This document shows positions 43,981 through 51,010 of a stretch of 55,364 nucleotides of DNA, one piece after another. The position numbers were made by a program, and so were the translations under genes. The notes beneath the pieces are model-generated. The model was given only the letters and a program-made list of their open reading frames with translations, was not told the DNA's origin and made no database searches. This DNA is from an uncultured Verrucomicrobiota bacterium. GTDB lineage: Bacteria; Verrucomicrobiota; Verrucomicrobiia; Limisphaerales; UBA9464. The first letter of the stretch is position 1; the number at the start of each line of letters is the position of its first letter. The stretch is taken from contig CAIWAH010000087.1 of the NCBI GenBank assembly GCA_903910585.1, positions 1 through 55,364 on the forward strand. The letters run 5' to 3'.

Positions 43981-45375
43981 CTAGCGTTTGAGGTTGATGA
44001 CGTCATCGAGCATCTCGTCGATTGTGGAGATGAGCTTGGCGGAAGCCGCGTAGGCTTTCTGGTATTTCATCAGGTCCGTCATTTCCTCGTCCAGGGACAC
44101 GCCGCTCATCGACTGCCGCTGGCTGCCGAGCATCTCGTCCACGAGGCGTTGGTCCGCGAGGCTGCCCTCGACGCCGGCCACGGCGCTGCCCAGGTCGGCC
44201 ACGGCCTGGTTGAAATTCTGCCCCACCGTGCGGTCTCCCAATTCCGCGAGGGAGCGGTTGGCCAGTTGGGCGAGCTGGGCCCCGACCTTGCCATCCCCAT
44301 CCGCGCCGGCCTCGGAAGCGAGCTGCAGGCGGTTGGGATTGGCGACCAGGTCGGCATTGACGCCGATGTCCGCGGCGCCGGTGCCGGTGAAGAGGTCCGC
44401 TCCGGTGGTGCCGTCGCGGGCGAAGCCCTGCTGATGAATTGCGTTGGCCTCGGCGATGAGGCGGCCGGCGGTGAGATTGACCTGTTCGCGCAGGCTGGCC
44501 ACGGCGCCGTCGCGGGCCTCGATGGTTCCCTGGATGCGCCCGCCGGTCAGGTCGAGCGGGGTGCCGTCGGCCAAGGTCCGGACCATCGTCCGTCCGTCGG
44601 CATCCGTGAACGCCTCGAGCTGGTCGCTGACCTGGTTGCCGCTCACCAGCGTGTTGCCGGCGACCGACACTTCGAGCCCGCCCAGGTCGTTGGTCGCCGT
44701 CTCCACTTTCACGAGCCGGGAAAGTGCCTCGAGCTTCCCCTGCCGCAGGTCGCGCAGGTCATTGGCGGTGCTGCCATCGGAGACTTCCGCCCGGCCGATC
44801 TGTTCGTTAAGGCGCGCGATTTCGCCGAGCAGGCCGTTGGCTGCGGTTACGTCCGTGGCGACCGATTCGTTGAGGGAATCCGTGACGGCCCCGAGGCGCT
44901 GGTCCACTTGCCGGAAGTGCGCGGCGAGGTCCGACGCCTGCCGGATCAGCGAGCTGCGTTCGGCCGAATCGCCGGGGGCGGCGGCGGCGGCCTGAAAAGC
45001 CTCGAACAGGCCCGAAAGCCGGCCGGCAAGTCCCTTGGCCCCGTCGGTGGCGCCGGCGAGGGGCTGGCCCAGTCCCGCTTCGGCCCACTGGAGCGCCTCC
45101 TGCTGGGCCTCGAGGGCGCCGCGGGCGCTGGTTTCGACCTGGATGTTCTGGTCGAGGATCGTGTTGCGGACCTGCGTGACCGCCGTGCCCTCGACCCCGT
45201 TGCCGACGAGGCCGTAGGCCGTGGACACCGGCGCCGCCGTGGTGACGTTGAGCCGTTGCCGGGCGTAGGCGGTGTTGTTGACGTTCGCGAGGTTGTGCCC
45301 GGCGACCGCGACTCCCTTCTGGTGGGTCTGCATCGCCCGGGAACCGAGGCTGAGACTGTCGAGGAGACCAGGCAT
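43981..45375 (-). CDS. flgK: Flagellar hook-associated protein 1 FlgK
   Basis: 464 aa. N-terminal rod-type motif GLLDSLSLGSRAMQTHQKGV, then AVAGHNLANVNNTAYARQRL; C-terminal VSLDEEMTDLMKYQKAYAAS, then AKLISTIDEMLDDVINL. It lies between flgN, its probable chaperone, and flgL, its structural partner. It is on the short side for FlgK, with a reduced middle domain. Confidence 0.95.
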   Translation of the reverse strand: MPGLLDSLSLGSRAMQTHQKGVAVAGHNLANVNNTAYARQRLNVTTAAPVSTAYGLVGNGVEGTAVTQVRNTILDQNIQVETSARGALEAQQEALQWAEAGLGQPLAGATDGAKGLAGRLSGLFEAFQAAAAAPGDSAERSSLIRQASDLAAHFRQVDQRLGAVTDSLNESVATDVTAANGLLGEIARLNEQIGRAEVSDGSTANDLRDLRQGKLEALSRLVKVETATNDLGGLEVSVAGNTLVSGNQVSDQLEAFTDADGRTMVRTLADGTPLDLTGGRIQGTIEARDGAVASLREQVNLTAGRLIAEANAIHQQGFARDGTTGADLFTGTGAADIGVNADLVANPNRLQLASEAGADGDGKVGAQLAQLANRSLAELGDRTVGQNFNQAVADLGSAVAGVEGSLADQRLVDEMLGSQRQSMSGVSLDEEMTDLMKYQKAYAASAKLISTIDEMLDDVINLKR

Positions 45376-45396
45376 GGCGGGGGAGGGAAAAGCGGG

Positions 45397-45891
45397 TTAG
45401 CCGACGACTTCGAGCAACGCGGCGCGGGAAGGCAGCGCCGGCGCGGAACGGTGACCGCCGCCGTTGTAAACGACCGTGGGCGGGGCGGGCAGCAGCGTGT
45501 TGATCAGGCGCTGCATGGACTCGACCGAACGGGTGAGCAGCAGATGGTTCTGCCGGGCGCGCTGCTGCACGCGGATGAGGAGTTCGTTGTTCTCGTCCAC
45601 GAGGGCAGAGACCAGAGGCTGGTAGTCGGCGGGCAGCCGGGGAATCACGTTGGAGAAAGTCGGCTCGGGGCTGCCCAGTTCGTCGGCGAGCTCCAACTGC
45701 GCCTGTTCGCGCAGGGCCCGGGCCTGCTGGATGGCCGCGGCCTGGGCCTGCACGGAGGAGACGCTTGCCAGCAGGTCTTCGGACGCGCGGTGGATGACGA
45801 GGTCCTGCTGGTGGTCGAGCCGGGCCAGCATCTCGCCATAATGCTTCAGCTCCTCGCGGAGGAGGTTGATCAGGCGTTTCAGCGTGTCCAT
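45397..45891 (-). CDS. flgN: FlgN-type flagellar export chaperone
   Basis: 164 aa, almost wholly helical: MDTLKRLINLLREELKHYGE, MLARLDHQQDLVIHRASEDL and IRVQQRARQNHLLLTRSVES. FlgN holds FlgK and FlgL before export. Adjacent flgK supports the call. The start overlaps the end of flgJ by 13 bp. Confidence 0.85.
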   Translation of the reverse strand: MDTLKRLINLLREELKHYGEMLARLDHQQDLVIHRASEDLLASVSSVQAQAAAIQQARALREQAQLELADELGSPEPTFSNVIPRLPADYQPLVSALVDENNELLIRVQQRARQNHLLLTRSVESMQRLINTLLPAPPTVVYNGGGHRSAPALPSRAALLEVVG

Positions 45892-46295
45892 GTCTGGGAG
45901 GCGGTAGTGGCCGGAAGGCCGGTTGAAAGGGCGTCGGAATGATGGCGGGCGTCGTGGCGCTCACAGGCCTCGGTTTCGGCCTCGGCTTTGAACTGGCGTC
46001 CCAGGTCGCGGGTGAGCTGGGTGGCGAGGCCGGTGCCCGGACCCTGCGTCATCTGCTTGGCCATCTCGGAGATCAGGAGATCCTGGTGGACGGACGACGC
46101 GGCGGAGCCCAGTGACATCGAGGACTTGAACACCGGCTTGTGAGCCTCGGTGAGAATCTGCCGGAGCAGCACCGCCTCAAACTGGCGGCTCATCTCGGAC
46201 AGCTTGTCCCGTTCGGTCAGGACGGGGCTGTCCGCGATCTGCTCGGGAGTCAGGTGGGCGGCGTTGGCGGCCGAATTGGAAAGGGGGGTGATCAT
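45879..46295 (-). CDS. flgJ: Flagellar rod-binding protein FlgJ, N-terminal domain only
   Basis: 138 aa. Rod-binding domain: LSEMSRQFEAVLLRQILTEA and VHQDLLISEMAKQMTQGPGT. The muramidase domain of proteobacterial FlgJ is missing, as in many other phyla, so a separate enzyme must open the peptidoglycan. The C-terminal 35 residues, beyond the rod domain, are low-complexity. Confidence 0.85.
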   Translation of the reverse strand: MITPLSNSAANAAHLTPEQIADSPVLTERDKLSEMSRQFEAVLLRQILTEAHKPVFKSSMSLGSAASSVHQDLLISEMAKQMTQGPGTGLATQLTRDLGRQFKAEAETEACERHDARHHSDALSTGLPATTASQTWTR

Positions 46296-46297
46296 GG

Positions 46298-47419
46298 TCA
46301 GCGCATGATGAGTTCGGCCTGCAGGGCGCCGGCCTCCTTGAGGGACTGGAAGATCGACATCATGTCGCGCGGGGTGACACCGATGGAGTTCAGGCCCGCG
46401 GCCACCTGCTCGATGGTGGGCATCTCGTTGAGCGTGATGAGGCGGGCCTTGGTCTCGTTGATCTGGGTGTCGGTCCGGGAAGTCACGGCCGTGTTGCCGC
46501 CTTTGCTCATGGCGTTGGGCTGGGAGACATCCTGCGAATTGGCGACGCTGATCGTGAGTTCGCCGTGCGACACCGCGCAGGCGGCGATCCGGATGTTGGC
46601 CGTGGCGACGATCGTGCCCGTGCGCTCGTTGATGATGACCCGCGCGGGCACGTCGGGGATGAACTCGACCGACTCCAGCCGGGCGATGAACTGGACCGCC
46701 GCTTCCTCGGGCAGGCCGTCCGGCATCGTGACGCGCACGGTGGTCGGGTCGATGGCCGTGGCCGCATTGGTGAACACGTCGTTGATTGCCATCGCCAGCC
46801 GGGCCGCCGAGGTGAAGTCCGGTTCGCGGAGCATGACCTCGATGTTGCGGTTGCGGACGATCGTGGCCGGAATCTCGCGCTGGACGAGCGCCCCGCCCGC
46901 GATCTTGGCGACGGTCGGATGATTCTTCTGCACGGTGGCCCCGCCGGCACCGCCCGCGCCGCCCACGAAGCCGCCCACGGCGAGCGCACCCTGGGCGATC
47001 GCGTAAATCTTGCCGTCGGCGCCATAGAGCGGAGTCTGGAGCAGCACGCCGCCCTGGAGACTCTTCGCATCGCCGAAGGACGAAACCATCACGTCGATCC
47101 GTGCGCCATCCTTGAGGAACGGGCCGATGTCGGCCGTGACCATGACCACCGCGAGGTTCTTGGTGGAGACGGTCGCCGCCGGCACGGTTACGCCGAACTT
47201 CTGAAGCATGTTGGCGAGGCTCTGGACCGAATAGACCGGGTCCTTGTCGCCGTCGCCGGCGAGGCCGCTGACGATGCCGTAGCCCACCAGCTGGTTGTCC
47301 CGCGCCCCGGCGATCATCGTGACGTCCTTGAGCCGGGCACCGGCGTGCAGCGGGAGGACCGCCAGCAGCGTCAGGAGTGCCAGGAGCAGTGGTCCGCGGA
47401 CGGAGGGGAGGGAGCGCAT
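46298..47419 (-). CDS. flgI: Flagellar P-ring protein FlgI
   Basis: 373 aa from ATG 47419. Signal peptide MRSLPSVRGPLLLALLTLLA... then ARLKDVTMIAGARDNQLVGY and GIVSGLAGDGD, the classic FlgI start. The C-terminus QVAAGLNSIGVTPRDMMSIF is standard. It forms the peptidoglycan ring of the basal body, evidence of a Gram-negative envelope. Confidence 0.96.
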   Translation of the reverse strand: MRSLPSVRGPLLLALLTLLAVLPLHAGARLKDVTMIAGARDNQLVGYGIVSGLAGDGDKDPVYSVQSLANMLQKFGVTVPAATVSTKNLAVVMVTADIGPFLKDGARIDVMVSSFGDAKSLQGGVLLQTPLYGADGKIYAIAQGALAVGGFVGGAGGAGGATVQKNHPTVAKIAGGALVQREIPATIVRNRNIEVMLREPDFTSAARLAMAINDVFTNAATAIDPTTVRVTMPDGLPEEAAVQFIARLESVEFIPDVPARVIINERTGTIVATANIRIAACAVSHGELTISVANSQDVSQPNAMSKGGNTAVTSRTDTQINETKARLITLNEMPTIEQVAAGLNSIGVTPRDMMSIFQSLKEAGALQAELIMR

Positions 47420-47429
47420 GGGGGATTCC

Positions 47430-48065
47430 TCAGAACGGGGTGACCTTGTCCCAGGCCCGGCCGAACCAGCCCTTCTTCTGCGAGTCGGACACCGTGCCCT
47501 TGGAGATGTAGCGGATGTTGGCGTCGGCCACGTTGAAGCTGAAAACGGTGTTGGCCGCGGTGACGTCCTCTCCGCGCACGGTGCCGCGCAGCACGGCGTC
47601 GAGCGATTCGTTGGCAAACTTGGTCCGGCGGGTGCCCTCGACGATGAGGTTCCCGTTGGGCAGCACGTCCACCACGGTGACCGCGATGCGGCCGGTGATC
47701 TTCTCGGTGTTGGCCACCTTGCCGCCGCCGTCAAAGGTCGAGGACGAATCCATCTTAACCGCCGGGAGCTTGCCGCCCTTGGTCAGCAGGCCGCTGGCGG
47801 AAGGGGCGTAAAGGAAGCTCGCGATGCTGGCATCGAGGCCGGACTTCTTCGCGGTGGAGGTCGTGTTGTCCTTCGAGGACGAACTGCTTTCCTCGACGAT
47901 GATCGTGAGGATGTCGCCGGCCGCGCGCGCGCGGCGGTCCGACGTCAGGGGGCGCGACGTGTCGTCCTTCCAGAGGGAGTCTGCGCCGAGGCGGGACACC
48001 GGCAGGATGGCGAGCGTCAGTGCGACCACGACCGGACTACAGCGAAACCACGATTGTCTGTTCAT
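47430..48065 (-). CDS. flgH: Flagellar L-ring protein FlgH
   Basis: 211 aa from ATG 48065 (MNRQSWFRCSPVVVALTL). The body is FlgH: AAGDILTIIVEESSSSSKDN, ANTEKITGRIAVTVVDVLPN, GNLIVEGTRR and FSFNVADANIRYISKGTVSD. FlgH is normally an outer-membrane lipoprotein, but here the signal peptide leads to VSRLGADSLW with no Cys at the cleavage site; the only Cys (residue 9) precedes the hydrophobic core. An ATG at 48080 adds five residues and does not change this. It overlaps flgA by 29 bp. Confidence 0.93.
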   Translation of the reverse strand: MNRQSWFRCSPVVVALTLAILPVSRLGADSLWKDDTSRPLTSDRRARAAGDILTIIVEESSSSSKDNTTSTAKKSGLDASIASFLYAPSASGLLTKGGKLPAVKMDSSSTFDGGGKVANTEKITGRIAVTVVDVLPNGNLIVEGTRRTKFANESLDAVLRGTVRGEDVTAANTVFSFNVADANIRYISKGTVSDSQKKGWFGRAWDKVTPF

Positions 48066-48993
48066 CTTTGACCTTTCCACGGAATTCCCGTTTGGACCTG
48101 AGATTGCGGACCCGGACGACCTGCCCCGGGGCGCCGTCGTCGAGCGCTTCGGCCCGGACGGTGATGCTGAGCTGGCCGTTCATGACCACGGCATCCACCA
48201 GCTTGCCGCGCCGGACGACCGCGCGGAGCCGCAGGGCCCGGGCCGTGATGGGCGTGCCGGCGGCGACGTTCTCGGCGAACTCCAGCCGTTCATCGTCGGC
48301 GGAAAACTGGGCGGGGCTGCCGCGCAGCGTGAGCAGGTCGCGGCGTTCGCGCATGACCTCGGCATCCCGCAGCCCGAGGCCGCGGGGAATGGTCGTGCGG
48401 GCGACCCACACCTCGGCCCAGACCCGGGCGTCGATCGCCACGGAGAACACGCCAAAGGATTCCCGGTCGCCGCGCAGTTCGAAGCGGACGACGCCGTGGG
48501 ACTGGAGGCCGGAAGGGGAGGAGTCGGTCAGCTTCACCGTGAACGGCTCGTCCGGGATGTTCGCGCCGGGCCAGGGACGGCTGAGCTTGAGCTCCAGCGT
48601 GCCGGCGTCCCGGACCAGTTCATGCTGGAGGGTTTCCGTGAGGACGTTCAGCAATTCGGCCTCGTCCAGGCGGCGGGTGCGGCGGCTGACCTTGGTCTGG
48701 GCAGGTCCGGCCCAGTTGGTGACCGTCAGTCCCGGGGCCGCGTCGCGGAGGGCCGCGGTGACCTGCGCGCGGGAAAGGAACAGCACCCGGCCGAATTCGG
48801 GCGCGCCGGCGAGCCGGACCTCGGGCAGATCGGTGCCTTCCGGTGCCAGGTCGCGGAGCTGCACACCGTCGCGGGTGACCTTGAGTTCGGCGGGCAGCGT
48901 GAGCGTGACGGGCAGGGCCTGAAAGACGAACACCGCGAGCAGCAGCAGCAGGCCGAGGGTGGTGCGGGCGACGTTGTTCAGGGAAGGGCGCAT
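48037..48993 (-). CDS. flgA: Flagellar P-ring assembly chaperone FlgA
   Basis: 318 aa with an N-terminal signal/anchor (LLLLLAVFVFQALPVTLTLP). The C-terminal SAF-like domain is clear: IPRGLGLRDAEVMRERRDLL, FAENVAAGTPITARALR, VVRRGKLVDAVVMNGQLSIT and PGQVVRVRNLRSKREFRG. It assists FlgI assembly in the periplasm. Longer than proteobacterial FlgA (about 220 aa) because of the extended N-terminal domain. Confidence 0.9.
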   Translation of the reverse strand: MRPSLNNVARTTLGLLLLLAVFVFQALPVTLTLPAELKVTRDGVQLRDLAPEGTDLPEVRLAGAPEFGRVLFLSRAQVTAALRDAAPGLTVTNWAGPAQTKVSRRTRRLDEAELLNVLTETLQHELVRDAGTLELKLSRPWPGANIPDEPFTVKLTDSSPSGLQSHGVVRFELRGDRESFGVFSVAIDARVWAEVWVARTTIPRGLGLRDAEVMRERRDLLTLRGSPAQFSADDERLEFAENVAAGTPITARALRLRAVVRRGKLVDAVVMNGQLSITVRAEALDDGAPGQVVRVRNLRSKREFRGKVKDEQTIVVSL

Positions 48994-48995
48994 GG

Positions 48996-49775
48996 TCAGC
49001 GGCGGAGGTTGTTGCTGATCTGCATCATCTCGTCCGAGGCCTGCACGGCCTTGGAGTTCACCTCGTAGGCCCGCTGGGCCACGATGAGGTTCACCATTTC
49101 CTCGACCACCTTGACGTTCGACATTTCGAGGTAGCCCTGGCGCAGGCTGCCGAAGCCGTTTTCGCCTGGGTTGCCAAGCTCCGCGGTGCCGGACGCCTCG
49201 TTCTCGCGATAGAGATTGCCGCCGAGGCTTTCGAGACCGGCGGGATTGACGAACCGGGCCAGCTGCACGCGGAAGCTCTGCGTGCCGGCGGAGCCCTTGG
49301 TGGTGACGTAACCGTCGGTGGAGACGGAGATGTCGGTCGTGCCGGCGGGAACCGCCTGAAAGCCGTCCAGCGGCAGGCCGTCGTTGGTGGTCACGCGGCC
49401 CTGGGAATCAATCTTCCACGCGCCATCGCGGGTGTAGGCCTTGGTGCCGTCGCCCATGGTCACCGAAAAGAACCCGTCGCCCTGGATCGCCACATCGAAG
49501 CGCTCGCCGGTCTGCGTGAGTTCGCCGGTGGTGAAGACCTTGGACGTGGCGGCGAGGCGGGAGCCGTGGCCGACCTGGAGGCCGGTGGGCAGGCGGTTGC
49601 CGCCGCCCTGTTCGGCGCCGGCGCTGCGCGCGGTCTGGTAGAGCAGGTCCTGGAACTCGACCTTGTTCTTCTTGTAGCCGGTGGTGCTGACGTTCGCGAG
49701 GTTGTTCGCGATGACGTCGAGGTTCGTCTGCTGGCTCTGCATGCCGGCAGCGGAGGAGTAGAGGGCGCGGAGCAT
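48996..49775 (-). CDS. flgG: Flagellar distal rod protein FlgG
   Basis: 259 aa. LRALYSSAAGMQSQQTNLDV, then IANNLANVSTTGYKKNKVEF, then QDLLYQ near the N-terminus; GDGFFSVTMGDGTKAYTRDG in the middle; C-terminal MVNLIVAQRAYEVNSKAVQA. All are FlgG signatures. 2 bp from flgF and from flgA. Confidence 0.96.
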   Translation of the reverse strand: MLRALYSSAAGMQSQQTNLDVIANNLANVSTTGYKKNKVEFQDLLYQTARSAGAEQGGGNRLPTGLQVGHGSRLAATSKVFTTGELTQTGERFDVAIQGDGFFSVTMGDGTKAYTRDGAWKIDSQGRVTTNDGLPLDGFQAVPAGTTDISVSTDGYVTTKGSAGTQSFRVQLARFVNPAGLESLGGNLYRENEASGTAELGNPGENGFGSLRQGYLEMSNVKVVEEMVNLIVAQRAYEVNSKAVQASDEMMQISNNLRR

Positions 49776-49777
49776 GG

Positions 49778-50518
49778 TCAGTTCGGATTGCCGAGTTCAC
49801 TGATCGCGCGACCCATCCGCTCGTCATTGAGCTGGACGATGCGCTGGTTGGTCTCGAAGCCGCGCATGGCCGTGATCAGGTTGGCCATTTCGGCGACGGA
49901 CGACGTGTTGGCTCCTTCCAAAAATCCCTGCCGGACCGCCGGGGTCCGGAGCTCCTCGGGCATGATTCCCGAGGTGCCGGTGATGAAATAGCCGCCGGTG
50001 ACCGGCATGAGCTGCTGCGGCTGGTTGAAGTCCACGAGCTTGAGCTCGCCCTTGCTCTCGCCGCCCTGGGCGACCTCGCCGGAGGGCGAAATCGAGATCG
50101 GTGCGGGCGAGTTGCGGTCGAACTGGATCGGGCCGTTCGAGCCCATCACCGGGTAACCCAGCTTCGTGACGAGCTGGCCCTGGGCGTTCATCTGGAACGA
50201 GCCGTCGCGCGTGTAGCCGAGCGTGCCGTCGGGCATCTGCACCTCGAAGAAGCCGGCGCCCTCGATGCCGACATGCAGCGGGTTGTCCGAACGGTAGAGT
50301 TCGCCGCGCTGAAAGCTCGTCGTGTTCGTGGCCTTGGGCAGCGACCAGTGCTGGAGCGACGGATCGTTGCGCATCACGCCGGCTTCCACGGCGGAAAACG
50401 ACACCTGCTGACGGCGAAATCCCGGCACCGAGCTCGCCGACAGGTTTTCGGAAATGACCTCCTGCCAACGCGCATTGGCGTTCATCGCGGCGGCGGCGTT
50501 AACGAGGCTGACATTCAT
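49778..50518 (-). CDS. flgF: Flagellar basal-body rod protein FlgF-like
   Basis: 246 aa from ATG 50518 (MNVSLVNAAAAMNANARWQE). FlgF/FlgG family: VISENLSASSVPGFRRQQVS, GIEGAGFFEVQMPDGTLGY, TRDGSFQMNAQGQLVTK, and the C-terminal MANLITAMRGFETNQRIVQL. More diverged than FlgG, as expected of FlgF. First gene of the operon; the sigma-54 promoter 13 bp upstream leaves almost no 5' leader. Confidence 0.88.
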   Translation of the reverse strand: MNVSLVNAAAAMNANARWQEVISENLSASSVPGFRRQQVSFSAVEAGVMRNDPSLQHWSLPKATNTTSFQRGELYRSDNPLHVGIEGAGFFEVQMPDGTLGYTRDGSFQMNAQGQLVTKLGYPVMGSNGPIQFDRNSPAPISISPSGEVAQGGESKGELKLVDFNQPQQLMPVTGGYFITGTSGIMPEELRTPAVRQGFLEGANTSSVAEMANLITAMRGFETNQRIVQLNDERMGRAISELGNPN

Positions 50519-50530
50519 CCCGCGACCCAC

Positions 50531-50546
50531 TGAGCAACGTGTGTGC
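50531..50546 (-). promoter_or_regulatory. Sigma-54 (RpoN) promoter of the flagellar operon
   Basis: Minus-strand TGGCACACACGTTGCT: GG at -24 and GC at -12 with the canonical spacing (consensus TGGCACG-N4-TTGCW; one mismatch, A for G). The predicted start is about 50520, 2 nt before the flgF ATG. Sigma-54 control of flagellar operons is well known. Confidence 0.8.
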
Positions 50547-50553
50547 CACCCGG

Positions 50554-50577
50554 AGAAAAGCCCTGTTTTCAGGGCTT
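50554..50577. terminator. Perfect inverted repeat upstream of the flagellar promoter
   Basis: AAAAGCCCTG-TTTT-CAGGGCTTTT, a perfect 10-bp stem with a 4-nt loop and T/A tails on both sides. It looks like a bidirectional terminator, but no gene ends into it in this window, so it could instead insulate or serve as a binding site next to the sigma-54 promoter. Confidence 0.5.
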
Positions 50578-51010
50578 TTGCGCCCGAGCGGACGCCGTTC
50601 CCGGTAGATTCTGCCGGCCCGCTCCGGAGGCTGCGCATGAATTGCCGGGGCCGCTTTGGCCCTGCATTTGGCCTGCTGGCGCCTCGTCCAGGCAAAGTGG
50701 CAACACGGGCAGGGGATGGCGGTGAAAGAGGTTCCCGGCACCACGGTGTTTCGACCCGCCTGCCCTTCGTGGGCACGTAACCAATGCCCGTGTCCCGCGT
50801 CTCGGGGCGGCGGTGGCGGAACTTTGCCGAGCTGGGTGTCTCGGATTGTTTCGGGCGGCATCAAAACCCGCTTGACGCGATTACCCCCCCCCAAATGCTA
50901 CGGATAAACACAGTTAATCCACAAACGACCGACTGCGCACCCCGCCGCGGTCCAACTGTCTCCCCGCAAAGCCCTGCTGCCATGATGCCGCCCGAAAACT
51001 CCTCCTCCCT
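50578..51010. other. Intergenic region upstream of the RHS gene
   Basis: About 430 bp with no convincing gene between the flagellar operon and the RHS frame. It holds a small hairpin TGCCC-TTCGT-GGGCA (50761-50775), a TTGACG -35-like element (50872-50877) followed by nine C, and the ATG at 50982/50985 that is out of frame with the RHS protein. On both strands the open frames here have no family resemblance. Confidence 0.4.
50884..50892 (+). repeat. Run of nine C
   Basis: C9 tract 7 bp after a TTGACG element, in what would be the promoter spacer of the RHS gene; homopolymers of this length can slip during replication. Confidence 0.6.
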
